From NCBI GenBank assembly GCA_900323505.1, contig OOIN01000016.1, positions 62,001 to 126,000 on the forward strand: a stretch of DNA of 64,000 nucleotides, written 5' to 3'. Of the stretch, positions 1 to 11,357 are shown in pieces. The DNA is from Ustilago trichophora (Eukaryota; Basidiomycota; Ustilaginomycetes; Ustilaginales; Ustilaginaceae). Made by a program: the position numbers and the translations under genes. The number at the start of each line of letters is the position of its first letter. The first letter of the stretch is position 1. The notes under the pieces are model-generated. The model saw nothing but the letters and a program-made list of their open reading frames with translations. It was not told the DNA's origin and searched no databases.

Positions 1-1817
1 CCTTCATGCCTCTTGAGCTTCCACGTGCGCACCACAGCATCCGCACCTGCACTTGCAAACTCGCCATCGTTCAACCAAGTCACCGCCTGGACACCATTCG
101 CATGTGCATTCTTGATCGCGATGTTCTTCATAGGCTTCTTGACGCTCCACACGTACACGTGGGTGTCCAAGCTGGCCGATACCGCGTGGGTTCCATCCGG
201 CGAGAATCGAAGATCGTTGATGCGCGCCGAGTGGAAGACCCAGTGCGCGATCTTGAGCGACTTGGTGGTAAGGTCGTACACTTGGATCTTGCCGTTGGAC
301 TCTCCGGCTGCGAGAAGAGAGAGTTGAGGGTCAAACGCCAGCGCGGTGACGGCAGATCGGTTGTTGGTGAAGACGGTAGATTCGACAAGTTGATCGGAAG
401 AATGGGTGTAGAGGTGCACTTTCCCGTCTTCAGCTCCAACGGCGATAAGCGAGGCGTCGGCAGAGATGGTCGCCGAGGAAGGGGTGTAGTTGGTAGCATG
501 GTGGGTCTTTTGACCATTTTCGATGATATCGATGCCATTGGAGCCGGCGACGACAACAACGCCGCTGATGGAAGCAGCACTGCCTTTAGGCTGGCTAGAT
601 GTAGATACGGCTGCTCCTGCATACTTGCCATCAGAGATCTTACGCACCGAATCGTCCATACTAACTACAAACGCACCATCGCGAGTCGAGTGCACACCCA
701 ACACTGCCGCACTCAGCCCCTCCCCACCGCTGACCGGCTTGCAAACACCATCCGCCGACCACGAAAGCACCTTGCCATCGTAGCTTCCACCCACCAGCGT
801 CTTGCCATCATGAGCCACGTCGAGCGAACGCACGCCGAAGCTCTTGCAAGCACCATGGAGCTTGTTGACCTTGCCACCTTGCTCGATGACGTTGAGATCC
901 CCCGAAAAGCTGAGCGAGATGATGCGGTTGCCAGCCCAGACAAGACCCACCTGCTGATCGTCGACCTTTTGGCTGCTCTGACCGTTGAAATCGTGCGACG
1001 CTTCGATCTTTTCGGCGGCAATATCCCAGACTTTGACAAAGCCGTCGGCGCCAGCGGTGGCAATCCTTTTGCTGTCGGGGGAGAAGTCGACGGCAAAGAT
1101 GGTTCCAGTATGTCCACCGGATGCTTTGGCTGAAAGCTCGACGATGGTGTCGCCCGTCTTGCCATCGTAGACAAAGACCTTGCTGTCCGAGCCGACCGAG
1201 ACGAAATGGTCGCCATTGGGTGCATAGGCAACATCCTGTACGAAGCGAGAGTGGGTGTTGATGGTCTTGTTGTACTTGTAGGGAGCACCATGGTAGAATA
1301 CGAGGTTGTTGTCGTCTGCTGCGGTGACAGCGCGGAAGGGGCGATCCTTGCGGATGGCAACGGCGTTGATCTGTCGACTGTGCCCCGTCACTTCACCAAC
1401 ACTGGAACCGCTGTCGAAAGAGAAGGCATGCCCAAAACGCTCCCTTCCATCGCCGACAGCAATGATGCGCTTCGACTCGCCATCCCAGGCAAGGTCGTTG
1501 ATACGGCCAGCAATGACTTTGACCTCGTTCTTGATAATCTGCTCATCACCGACCAAGTCCCACACTCGCACGTTACCGGCCTGATCTGCAGAGGCGCAAT
1601 AGTAGCCGGTGGGAGAGATGCGAGCTACCGTGGTGGGCTGAGTATGCTGCGAATAGGCCAGGGCTGGCTTGGAAGGGTCGGTGATGGAGCGTACGTAGAC
1701 GGTACGGTTCTGGCAGTAGACGACCTTTTCGCCTTTGGGATCGGCCGAGATTTTTGTGGATTGGGCACGGGTGGTGGCAGGATTGCCTGGAAGAAGATTT
1801 TGTAGTGTCGCCGACAT
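1..1817 (-). CDS. AIP1: Actin-interacting protein 1 (WD40 protein), 3' end outside the window
   Basis: The minus strand is open from an ATG at 1817 to the window edge (605 codons plus two bases), with no intron visible. The protein begins MSATLQNLLPGNPATTRAQS. It shows successive WD-type blades such as SADQAGNVRVWD, VGSDSKVFVYDGKTGD, AGADGFVKVWDIAAEK and SASLDTHVYVWSVKKP. The length and blade content match Aip1/WDR1, a double seven-blade propeller of about 600-615 aa, so only the last few residues should be missing. The known role of the family is to cooperate with cofilin in actin-filament disassembly in the cytoplasm and at cortical patches. The long plus-strand reading frames over this region are antisense shadows. 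Recognition as AIP1 is by sequence memory of the family and is strong. Confidence 0.9.
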   Translation of the reverse strand, partial: MSATLQNLLPGNPATTRAQSTKISADPKGEKVVYCQNRTVYVRSITDPSKPALAYSQHTQPTTVARISPTGYYCASADQAGNVRVWDLVGDEQIIKNEVKVIAGRINDLAWDGESKRIIAVGDGRERFGHAFSFDSGSSVGEVTGHSRQINAVAIRKDRPFRAVTAADDNNLVFYHGAPYKYNKTINTHSRFVQDVAYAPNGDHFVSVGSDSKVFVYDGKTGDTIVELSAKASGGHTGTIFAVDFSPDSKRIATAGADGFVKVWDIAAEKIEASHDFNGQSSQKVDDQQVGLVWAGNRIISLSFSGDLNVIEQGGKVNKLHGACKSFGVRSLDVAHDGKTLVGGSYDGKVLSWSADGVCKPVSGGEGLSAAVLGVHSTRDGAFVVSMDDSVRKISDGKYAGAAVSTSSQPKGSAASISGVVVVAGSNGIDIIENGQKTHHATNYTPSSATISADASLIAVGAEDGKVHLYTHSSDQLVESTVFTNNRSAVTALAFDPQLSLLAAGESNGKIQVYDLTTKSLKIAHWVFHSARINDLRFSPDGTHAVSASLDTHVYVWSVKKPMKNIAIKNAHANGVQAVTWLNDGEFASAGADAVVRTWKLKRHE

Positions 1818-1863
1818 AGTGTTTATTCAGCAGATGGGATGGAGACGAGAAGAAGGAAAACGC

Positions 1864-1926
1864 GATGATGATGAAGATGATGATGATGATGAGGAGGAGG
1901 AGGAGGAGGAGGACGAGGAGGATGAC
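1864..1926. repeat. GAT/GAG trinucleotide microsatellite
   Basis: An imperfect run of GAT then GAG triplets lies about 50 bp upstream of the AIP1 start, probably in its leader. It is visible directly in the sequence. It is in a non-coding position on both strands, although it produces Asp/Glu or Ser-rich spurious reading frames. Confidence 0.85.
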
Positions 1927-2167
1927 AAGCACAGCCCACAGCCCATAGCCCATAGCCTCTGTGATTGCAGGTTGAACTGCGCTGTGACTTCAGGGAGCGT
2001 TGCACTCCACACACACACATCTGTCACTCTAAACGCCACGCGGCACTGCCGAAATTGTTTGAATAGAAGAAACACCAACACTCAACGTCTGTGCGCTATG
2101 ATTTTTGAGTTAAAACTGTTAGACCAAGATATCGCACACCTTTCAGTTTTTCCTTTCCAAATCGATT

Positions 2168-2198
2168 CTGTACAGTACTGTACAGTACTGTACAGTAC
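2168..2198. repeat. Palindromic tandem repeat, unit CTGTACAGTA
   Basis: Three perfect 10-bp units plus one base. Each unit is made of the overlapping self-complementary words TGTACA and AGTACT, so the tract can form hairpins and contains several TACTGTA/TACAGTA heptamers. It sits between AIP1 and the large secreted precursor gene and could be a multivalent binding site. Confidence 0.9.
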
Positions 2199-2585
2199 AC
2201 TTCATCATCATCATCATCGTCTCTCTTTCTCTCGCCGAAGCTCCCAGCCCAGCTGCACGACTTTATGAAATCCTCCACTGTGGGATCAACGGTCGACCGC
2301 ATCAAACGCTCTTAGCCATCACACTTTCGCCCACCTGCAGTATCTTTTTGCGTTTAAACACCCACAAACTCAGACAGACAAAAAAGTCCTGTACAGCGAC
2401 AACAGTGCGGGCGTGGGAAGCTCGATTGAGTGGAGTCGAAGTCGGACTTGCCACATGAAAGTGATGCCGACTTTTCACCCTCGCTACTGTACTTTGCTTG
2501 TTGGAATACGCCGACTCTTTTTCTCCCACTTATCTAGTCGTTGTGGTGGTGGTGGTGGTGGTGGGTACCTGACCCCTGTGATGTG

Positions 2586-2592
2586 TATATAA
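2586..2592 (+). promoter_or_regulatory. TATA box (TATATAA) of the large precursor gene
   Basis: A consensus TATATAA lies about 190 bp upstream of the ATG at 2780 and is followed by a pyrimidine-rich stretch typical of fungal transcription start regions. The assignment is inferred from position. Confidence 0.55.
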
Positions 2593-2779
2593 GGCAACAA
2601 GCCAGCTGGTGGCCGACCGCACCTCATTTCATTCTCCTTTTCTACTTTTTATGTCATTCTACCATCATTATTACACATCTGAACCCTCCAGCAGAATCTC
2701 GACACACCAAAACATCCATTGCCTTTCCCAACGGCGTCGACAGGCATCGACGTTTTCCGTTTGGGCTTAGTCTGCAACC

Positions 2780-5700
2780 ATGAGGTTCCTCTTTTTCTTC
2801 GCGGCTGCCTACGTCCTCATGGCGGCTGTTGCGTGCCAGCCGCTTCGAGAAGCAAAAGCCGAGCTCCAGTTCAGCAAGAAAGCTTATCGCAACCCTCCCA
2901 AGCCTCCCAACCGCGCTCGATCGGCCAGTCCTAAAGTCAGGCGTGTAAGTCTTTTGATTCTCCTACCTCTCTTGTCTCGTTTCGTCAGTTCAATTCCAAT
3001 TCTTACCACTGCAATCTCTACACTTTGTGCATATGACAGAGAATCAAAGCAATGCTTGAAACGGCAGGTGAAGCTGTGTCCGGCTTTGTTTCTCGCTTTC
3101 GTTCCGGCGATGCAGGAGCCAAGGCTGCAGATGAGGCAATTGAAGCTATAGGTCGTCGTCGAGATCCCCTTTTCACCACCAAGCCCAAAGCTCGACCCTT
3201 TGGCTCTTCCGACACTTTTTACGAACCATCCACTATCGGACCTGAATCGCCTGACTCGTCCACTCCAAAGCCTTTCCAATTCAGCGGTCAAGAAGCTGGC
3301 TATGTGGGTGATACCGATCGCAACTCTCGCACTTCTAAGCTATATGACAGGCCTTCCCTCTCGTCTATTCTGGGTCCTGAAGCCGACAAGGCAGGCAGTA
3401 AAGTTAGACCGGCCACAGAGACCGAAGTCGAAGGCCAGGAAGACAAGCCCAAGCACATATGGGAGGACCCCAAGAACAGGAAAACGATGGTGATAGCTGC
3501 CTCGGTCAGTCTTCTAGCCACTTTGCTCATCACTCGCCAAGTTCAACAGAATATCGACACCACCAACAATCTCAACGCAGCCATAGCTAGTACCCAGGCT
3601 CAGAATGAAGCTGCTTCCCAGCAGGCACTTGCTGAGAACGAGGCCCTCGAAGCTGGTGGTTCCGGCAGAAGCACGTTCCAACGTCGCGATCAGTCCTTGT
3701 CTGCTACCAGCCACAATCAGCTCTCCAAGCGAGGTGGTCCCTTCAACAAGGCTGGTGAGGCGATCGGTAAAGTCGGAACGCGTATTCGAGGCTCTTGGCA
3801 CAATTTCAAACTTCTCTGGCTCAAGTCGGCAGTCCTCAGATTTTCAGTCTTGTGGGGTACAGCCATCCTTACAGCATCGTCGATCACTGGCGGTATCCTT
3901 TACCACGACCACTTGAAGGACAAGAAGCATAAGTCTGAATTGCAAGCCGAACCGCAAGCCGAGCCTCCCATTGCTCCTCCTCCTCCCGAACATCCAAATC
4001 ACACTCACAAGAAGCGCAGTATCGACCCAAGCATCGCAGGAGCATCACACGCCCAAGTCAAGCTCGAGAAGCGCTTCAACCCATTCCGGGCCGTCAGCGA
4101 GTGCTTTCAGAGGACATCAGTGGTCGAGCAAGCTCGAGCTGTCAGGGACATTGTTCAACGTTATCCGATGGAAGCAAAGCGAGTGATGATCAAATACATC
4201 ATGGGTGCCTCAGCATTCCTGGGTGTCGCTGGTGCTCTACTCTACTACGAGATCAGAGGTAGTCGTCAGCCTGCTCCTGAACCTGAGCTGCCCACCAACC
4301 AGGCGGTGCCAGGGACGCCTTCCCCTCCGACTGCTGCTTCTCCCCCTGCCGAACAGTTCATTCACGCAAGGCTCTACAAGCGTTCCATCCATGTCGATCA
4401 GAGCCTCACCCCTGAAGAGACTTCTTCCGAGCACAAGCCTGCAAAGTTGCAAAACCGACTTTCGAAGCGACGAGCTCCCCTCTTTGCAGTCGATGAACTT
4501 GCAAAGGGCGCCCAGGAGGCCTCTGAGAAGACTCCGCTCTTGCATTCAACATCGATGTCTGAAAAAGCTACTTCTGTGATCCCGAAGGAATTTTCCCCAA
4601 AGCCCCTAAAGCAGATCGAGGAAAAGGCACATCCAGCGCCTCACGAGGAAAGATTTCGGAAGGCGACATACCCAATACCCGACGAGGAAAGAAATCTCAA
4701 GGAGCCATCTCGAATAACTGAACAAATCATCTATGGGCTTGCAATTACAGTGGCTGGGCTTACCTTCTCCGGTATCATGGAAGGCGGAGCGTACCTACTA
4801 GGAGCTCCCTGGACCCGCGAGCACAAAGAACAAGCAGAGCGCGACGCTCGTTTCCTCGACTGGTACAAAGCTCATTCTCAAGACGACGCGACTCTGCACA
4901 AGCGAGATTCCATCACGGTGAACTTCAGACGTCTGTCAAAGCGCATGATGGATACGAGTCATACCTTGGCCAGGAGTCAAATGCTAGCCTCTGATGCCGG
5001 TCTTGCATCGCCGCAGACTGTTGCTGCTGCTCACTCTGCTATGCAGAGACAGGAGCAACTCGATTCCAAACTCTCCAAGCGTGCCCCGACCTTGGCTGAT
5101 CTCAGGATCGCGACTGAAAATGCCCTCGAAGCTCTTCGGAACAGGAACAGGAGATTGCAGATGGGTCCAGAGCTCCCCCGAGTCCAGCGCCGTCCACCTC
5201 GTCCCGTTCACCAGCTTGGTCGAAACCCTCCGCGACGAAACGCGCAGCTAACGAGGAAGCAGCAGATCGCGCTCATTGCCGTTGTGTCCACAATGTACTT
5301 CGGTCCCGTGATCGCTGCGATCCTCTTCGCTCGATACCATCATCAAAAGCTTGACCAGAACAGGAAGCAGCAAGAGAGGGAGAAGAACAATCAACAACAG
5401 AATCCTGGACTTTCAAAGCGAGCCTTGTCGTCTGCCGACATTCTTCTTGCTGAAGATGACATGGAAGCTCTTCGGACGAGGGTCAGAAGATTGGCGAGAG
5501 ACCAAGGTTCAGGCAGAGCTCAACGCCGTCCGCCTTTGCTTGAGCGCACTCTAGGTCAAGATCCTGGTCTCAATGCTGAACTCACAAAGGCAGAGATCGC
5601 GCTTTACACCTCCATGGCGGTGGTCGTTGCCGCCGCGACTGCGGCTGTCTTTCTTACAGTTAGACACTCTCAAGCGACAAGGTCCGGTCAGCACTGGAAG

Positions 5701-8700
5701 GAGCAAGAAGGGGAGAAGTTCCACCACCGACGCGATCCAGAGCTTTCCAAGCGCGGTATATCTTTTGAAGAACTCAAGACCGCTTCGGAGGATGCCTTCG
5801 AGGCACTTAAGAGCAGTATTGAGAGATGGAAGAGACTCCGTCAGATCCGCAGAGCCCGCCGCCGTCTCCTCCTCCCAGTGCACACTCTAGGCCAAAATCC
5901 TCGAAACACGATGACTAGGCCAATGCTCACGTGGAAGCAGGAAGTCGCCATCTACGTCGCATTGTTCGCCATCTCCGGTACCCTTGGCTACTATTATGCA
6001 AAAAAGCTGTACGAAATCGAAGAGGAACACCGACGAAGGAAAAAAGCGCAGGAGGAGAACAGGCAGCGACACAATCCTGGGCTCTCCAAGCGTGGTCTGT
6101 CGTTGGGATCGTTGGGAGAGCTCAAGATCGCTTCTGAGGATGCCGTCGAAGCACTTCGAATCAGGCTCAGGCGATGGCAGAGGCAGAGGTGGAGGGACCA
6201 ATATCTCCGTAGAGGCCGTCCTCGTCCACTTCTCCCGGTGTACACCCTCGGTCAGCACCCAAAACCAGGGCCGTTGCTCACGAGGAAGCAGGAGCTCGCG
6301 CTCTTTGCAGCTTTGATCAGTGTGACAAGTCTGATTACCTTCTTCGTCGCAAAGAAGCCCGTGATCGAGCAGAACCGAAGACGGAAGAAAGAGGCACAGG
6401 AGCGAAATCGGAAGCTTCTGCACAAGCGCGCATCCGCCTCCGGGTCACAACACCATGCCGAGCATTCCTTACAAGCGTTTGCTCCCGCCGAAACTACCAA
6501 CGAACGAGTTAGTAGCGAACTCCGACCTCAATCTGGTATTCAGCTTGGATCCCAGGCTGTTCCTCAGCCAGTTCCTCAACCTGTTTTTCAACGTGGTCCT
6601 CAATCTGTTCCTCAACTTGGTCCCGAACATGGTCCTCAACCTCGTCCTCAAAATGAGCAATTAACAGCTTTGGAGAAGCTTTTCAAGTATAAGATCAGAG
6701 TAGCTGTATTAGCGGGAGGTACGTCCGCCGTCATATATGGCTTTGTAAAGCTTTTGCAATGGATTGACAAGGGTGACAAGAAAGCTGAAAAAAATATCCA
6801 ACGCAGAGGTCTGTACCCGCGTTCCATCGAGGAGCAGCGGTCACAGGCGAGGCAACTCTGGAAGCGGGCCATCGCTTCACCCCTTATCGAAGCCGAGCTC
6901 GAGAAAGCCTCCGACACCCTTGTCATAAAGAGAGTCAAGAGCCTAATTGACAAGAGATACTCTGCAGGCGAACTGTGCAGTGCTGCAAAGTCCTCCATGC
7001 GCTTCCCACCTCTGTTCAAGCGGGGTGATGTAGGCGATGCGGCGGCCGAATCATGCGGCGAGGTGATCCAGAGGCTCCGCGACGCGATCCGCCGAAGCGA
7101 CGAACGCCGCCGGAAACTACGCAAAATAGCACGGTGGACCCAATTGGGAGGTTTGGGCTTGTTATTAGTGGAACTACTCGGCCTTGCGATCTACATACAT
7201 ACTCCAGCTGGCCGCCGTATGTTGGAGGAATACCATCGAACCCACCCACGCGCCGACACCACTTCCGGTACCGAGGTCGATTCAACCAGACCTCTGCAGA
7301 AACGAAGTCGAGATCTTGTCAAGAGAGCCATTGGCCGTTCTATCATGCCTGCCGCTGCGGAACAGGTGGAGCAGGCGCTTGAAGTGTTAGGCAACCCTGC
7401 GGCAGAAGAAAGGTTGCGCGACACGCTTCAGGATCAGCAGGAGCAGCGCAACAGTCGACTCGCCGGGCAAGCTGGTCGATACACTCTTTATGGCACTGGC
7501 ACAGCTGCAGGACTGGCAGCAGTGGCCTTTGTAATCTGGCAAGTGGTTAAAGCTGGCCACAGTGTGGCGAGTAAAGACAAGCCAGGCGGCCAATACGCCG
7601 GCACCGAGCACTTTTCCAGCAAACGCGATCACGTCCTGGCCAAGAGAGTTAATCCGCCCATCCGGCCTCTTACCGAAGAAGAGGTGGCCCAAGCGATTGA
7701 AGCGCTAGGCAGGCCTATACAGGAGGATCTGTGGCTCGCCAGATGGCGAGCATGGCGGCAACTTCGCATCAGGCGAGGCTTAGAGAAAGCTAGCAAGATA
7801 GCCTGGTATGTCTCGCTCGGAGACGAGATGAAGCTCAAGGCAATGAGATCAAGCCCACATTTCAATCGACACGACGACACCAATCCCGTTGGCGAGGTCA
7901 TTTCACCCAAGCAGCAGCACAAGCGCGACCGCATCCTGGTCAAGAGAAAGCTTCCTCGTATCATGAAGTCTAGACCTGTCCTACCTGTCACTGAAGAAAA
8001 ACTGGAACAGGCGGTTGAAGTGATAGGCGATCCCGACTTGGAAGAGCGGATGCGCATCAGATATCAGCAAATCGAAGAAAGGCGGCAGGCCGACCGGCGA
8101 GAGCGCAACATACGGAGGGCCAAGTCAGCCGCCAAGTTTGTCATTGGTGTCGCCTCAGCGATTGGAGGCATAGCTCTGCTTGACTGGTGGTTCACACCCG
8201 AAAGCAGCCGTAAAGAGGCAAGAAGAGTCCACCAATTACACCGACGCAACGACGACACCAATCCCGCTGACGAGGTCAGGCCCACCAAGCAGCAGCACAA
8301 GCGCGATCACGTCCTTGTTAAACGAAGCGGTGTTGCACCTGTCAGCGAGGCCTTGGAGGATGAAGCCGTCGCTCGAACCGGCAATCCGCAGCTGGAAGAG
8401 CGAGTGGCACTTGCCAAGATCTACGCCACAATTGCCGGCATCGCCACAGCAGTATATGGCTGTGCAGCTGCTATCGGAATCGGGATCTACAAGCTTGTCG
8501 ATCGTGCGATCAAGCGCAAAGAAAAGGCACGAAACGACCATCACAAGCGCGCCGACATCTTCCCAGTCGCCGAAGTCGACATGATCGCGGCTCAAGAAGT
8601 CACTGGCAATCCTCTTCACGTTCTTTGGAGGCAAAAAGTCGCATTGTTCTGTGACAAGTTTAGCAAAGGTCTCGCCACCACGGCTGCCGTGCTCGGAATT

Positions 8701-9756
8701 GGCACCGGGGTTGCGTATCTGATTCACGAGGCCTACAAGCACCTGGGTCCGGGACGGGACAAGTCGGACCAGTACATGTCGAAACGTGACATGGTGCCCA
8801 CCAAGCGCGATGTTCAGGCAGTCGCCCCAGTTGCCGAAATCGAGCTGGCCACTTCGGTCGAGGCGACCATTGATCCTCGATACGAAGAGTGGAAGCACAA
8901 AGCGGCGACGATCTGCAAAAGAGTCATCTTGGGTGTGGCAGCAATGGTTACGGCGCTGGGAGCCGGATTGGGAATCGGATACTTCTCGTACCTGCACGAC
9001 AAGCATGATGCTGCAAGAAGTACCGAGACTGATGCTCTGCCCACTGCTCCTATCCACGACTTGATCCACCTTCCATCTCGACAGCCGAGACGTCTCGTCA
9101 AGAGGAGCCTGCCCGAAGCCGAGGAGAGCGAGGAGATGATGTCGAAGCGGGAATCGTCTGCCACGTCTGATTTGGTCAAGCGTGGCGAGAATATAGCCAC
9201 AGGACCTCTGATTTTGCGTGTTTTCCGACAGGTTGCGATTGGAACTCGACGATCCGGTATCAACTTTTTCGAGCTTGGAGCTTCGGAGGAAGTCAAGCCT
9301 CAGCCTCAGCATCAGTCTCACCATCGGCATCGACCACATCATCCAGTCTCATCTTCAACCTCGTCTTTGCCCCCCATCCTGACCACCTCGGTTCCTCCAG
9401 GTACGATCGCCAAACTGATGCTATCCCATCCACGCTGGCGAGAATCGCAACGTGACATCGGAACCCCTCCCTCCGGTGCTTTGTCTGACCATGGCCAGTT
9501 GCACAAGCGTACAGTTGAAGCTGCAGCGCCAGAGGTACAGGAGAAGCGCGGAAATAGTTCTGCTACGTTGCGCTTTCCTCTGCTCACCGTGATCTCACTG
9601 GGTGCGCTGCTGGCTTTCAAGGTGAAAAAGGGTCTCGCCGTTTCGGATCACGTCGAGCGACCGTATGGTGATCGCAGATACTTTGCCCATCCACCGCTCT
9701 ATCCCATGCTGAGAAACCGACAGAGGCAGACGGGATGGGATGGCTTTCCACTTTGA
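2780..9756 (+). CDS. Large secreted Kex2-type repeat precursor with about 16 hydrophobic helices
   Basis: Two exons (2780-2944 and 3040-9756) give about 2293 aa. Residues 1-20 form a clear signal peptide (MRFLFFFAAAYVLMAAVACQ). The rest carries about 35 Lys-Arg sites, many written LSKR, LVKR or HKR, that would suit the Golgi protease Kex2. Between them lie separate hydrophobic stretches of 17-27 residues, near residues 203, 319, 442, 618, 797, 907, 1022, 1139, 1273, 1421, 1536, 1753, 1849, 1932, 2017 and 2234. Modules near residues 735-1180 share an acidic helix (A-x-E-D-A-x-E-A-L), an LGQ-x-P turn and an LT-x-KQE lead into the helix. Modules near 1480-1900 instead share EALG/EVIG-[ND]P-x-x-EER. 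Repeat precursors cut by Kex2 are known in fungi (for example smut Rep1), but I do not recognise this one. Processing is inferred. The products could be membrane-active or surface-coating peptides. Uncut, it would be a multi-pass membrane protein. Confidence 0.8.
2945..3039 (+). other. Spliceosomal intron in the large precursor gene
   Basis: A 95-base GTAAGT...CAG intron. Splicing joins codon 55 (after ASPKVRR) in frame with RIKAMLE of the long second reading frame. It therefore attaches the signal peptide to a 2238-residue open frame that otherwise lacks one. It is the only intron I can place with confidence in the window. Confidence 0.85.
6530..6655 (+). repeat. Pro-Gln repeat encoded inside the precursor gene
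   Basis: A run of imperfect short DNA repeats based on GTTCCTCA(A/G) encodes a Pro-Gln-rich linker of about 35 residues (units such as VPQP, GPQS, GPQP). It separates the first block of similar modules from the next helix. It is visible directly and probably arose by slippage. Confidence 0.7.
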
Positions 9757-10351
9757 CTTTCGCTTCATCTCCTTTCTTTTTTTCAGTTCCAACTTCACTC
9801 TTTCGTTGAGAGGATGGGCCGAGTGCACCCCCACCTCCGTCACTTTTTTGCACCTTCTTTTCCCCCTTTCTTACGTTCATTTCTTTACTCGTGTTTCATC
9901 GTCTAATCATGCTTCCATTCTTTCACACAGAAGCATGCGGCTGTGGTTGCAGTGTTGATGATGTGCAATTTTTCATTCATTTCTTCTTTCTTTGCGTGTA
10001 TGATATGATTCGGGTGGTGGTGATTCGATGCCGACCTGTCAAATTTCGCGGATAAGGCGCGTTCGGAAGCTCGCCCGAGATCGCGCGATTTTGGTTTGCC
10101 GAGATTGATAACAAGCTGCAGGAAACAAAAGCAAAAGAGCGCATCTCCGCACTTTTGGTCCTCCCAAAACCCTTTCTCCTTCTCTGTTGTGTCCTACCGA
10201 AGTACTGTAGGTTCTTGTCTCTTTTGCTTCGATTCTGTCTTTGCCTTTTCAGCTCTGCTCGGTTTTGTAAGTCTGCTTCTCGCTGGGAGATCTTTCTTTT
10301 TCACCACCACCACCACCCTTAGCAAGTATCGCAAGCTAACTCTTGTTCATC
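9757..10351 (+). other. Intergenic, precursor 3' end to racemase promoter
   Basis: A T- and C-rich region without a credible gene. It should hold the 3' untranslated region of the large precursor gene and the promoter and leader of the racemase-like gene. One TACTGTA heptamer lies at 10203 and a short CCA run precedes the racemase start. Confidence 0.6.
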
Positions 10352-11149
10352 ATGGCTCCCGTTGCGTCGACTACAGCCATCGTATCCAACATGGCAACTT
10401 CCTCCTCCCCCGTGTCTTCGATGTCGTCGACGACTGTGGACATCTATGTCGTCAATCCCAACAGCTCTTCGATCATCACTGATGCGCTTTCGGCGTCTCT
10501 TTCGCCGCAAACGCCTCCCGGATGTACTTCCCACTTTATCACTGGTCCTCCTTCGAGTCCAGAGTCGATTCAAGACGTACCCGGATCCATCATTTCCGCC
10601 GCCGAAACCTACCGTTCCCTCCTCGCCTCTTCGCCTTCCTCTGATCTCACCTTGCATCCTGCATCGGCTTTCCTCGTTGCATGCTTTTCCGACCATCCGC
10701 TTGTGGGGATCTTACGACAGAAATGTCCCAACAAACCCTCGATCCATCTGCTGGAAGCTGCCATCATTCACGCTTTGACGTGCGGCACTCGATTCGGCGT
10801 CCTCACCACCGGCAAAAGCGTGGTGCCAGACGTCGAGGCAGGCGTCAGGAAGGTGATGGGTGGAAACAGCGATAGATACGTCGGCACCCATGCAACCGGA
10901 TTGGGGGTGGTAGAGTTGCAAAGTGGCAACAGGGACAAGGTGGAAGGGTTGATGAAGAAGGGGGCGCAGGAGTTGGTGGGGAAGGGAGCGGATGTTATCA
11001 TTTTGGGATGTGCAGGGATGACGGGGATGGAAGGGTTGGTTAGGAGGGCTTGTGCCGAGGTTGGCGAGCAAGAGGTGGCAGTTATCGATGGCGCAAAAGC
11101 GGGAATGCAGATCTTGGCTGGATTGGCGAGGGTCAACTATAGGTCATAG
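10352..11149 (+). CDS. Asp/Glu/hydantoin racemase family protein (DCG1-like)
   Basis: A 265-aa single-exon protein starting at the ATG in ATCATGG. After a Ser-rich first 28 residues it enters a Rossmann-like strand, VDIYVVNPNSSS, typical of the family. The two cysteines expected for cofactor-independent proton transfer are present: C111 in LVACFSDHP and C220 in IILGCAGMTG. Relatives include bacterial hydantoin racemases, which interconvert D- and L-hydantoins, and yeast Dcg1, a nitrogen-catabolite-controlled protein of unknown substrate. The fold and cysteine pair are seen. The actual substrate cannot be told from sequence. The neighbouring oxidase is convergent and need not be related. No secretion signal is seen, so it is likely cytosolic. 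Confidence 0.85.
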   Translation: MAPVASTTAIVSNMATSSSPVSSMSSTTVDIYVVNPNSSSIITDALSASLSPQTPPGCTSHFITGPPSSPESIQDVPGSIISAAETYRSLLASSPSSDLTLHPASAFLVACFSDHPLVGILRQKCPNKPSIHLLEAAIIHALTCGTRFGVLTTGKSVVPDVEAGVRKVMGGNSDRYVGTHATGLGVVELQSGNRDKVEGLMKKGAQELVGKGADVIILGCAGMTGMEGLVRRACAEVGEQEVAVIDGAKAGMQILAGLARVNYRS

Positions 11150-11357
11150 GTCAAGGGAGGAGATTGGCTCAATTTAGAATGTACTATCATTAGACGGCGA
11201 TGGCAATTCATCTTCCCCTTGTCCACCCAGCACAGTCACACGCGCTCACAACCACCTTTCATCAGCATCAGAAAATAACATTGCAAGTGTATCATCATCA
11301 TCATCAACATAACATCAGAAATCATCAAACACTCTCGCGGGCGTATCTTTGGTCTAT

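Larger units (their letters stand above)
1818..2779. other. Divergent intergenic region, AIP1 / Kex2-type precursor
   Basis: This is a shared upstream region between two head-to-head genes. It holds a GAT/GAG trinucleotide tract just upstream of AIP1, a palindromic 10-bp tandem repeat at 2168-2198, a CAT run near 2203-2218, another TACTGTA at 2485 and a TATA box at 2586 for the rightward gene. No convincing coding sequence was seen. Confidence 0.6.

Noticed and set aside
6..1133. 375-codon plus-strand frame at the left edge
   Set aside because: It is antisense to the clear WD40 protein AIP1 and has no protein-like pattern of its own.
8236..9342. 368-codon minus-strand frame inside the precursor gene
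   Set aside because: Antisense shadow of a repeat-rich coding region; no domain and no sensible N-terminus.
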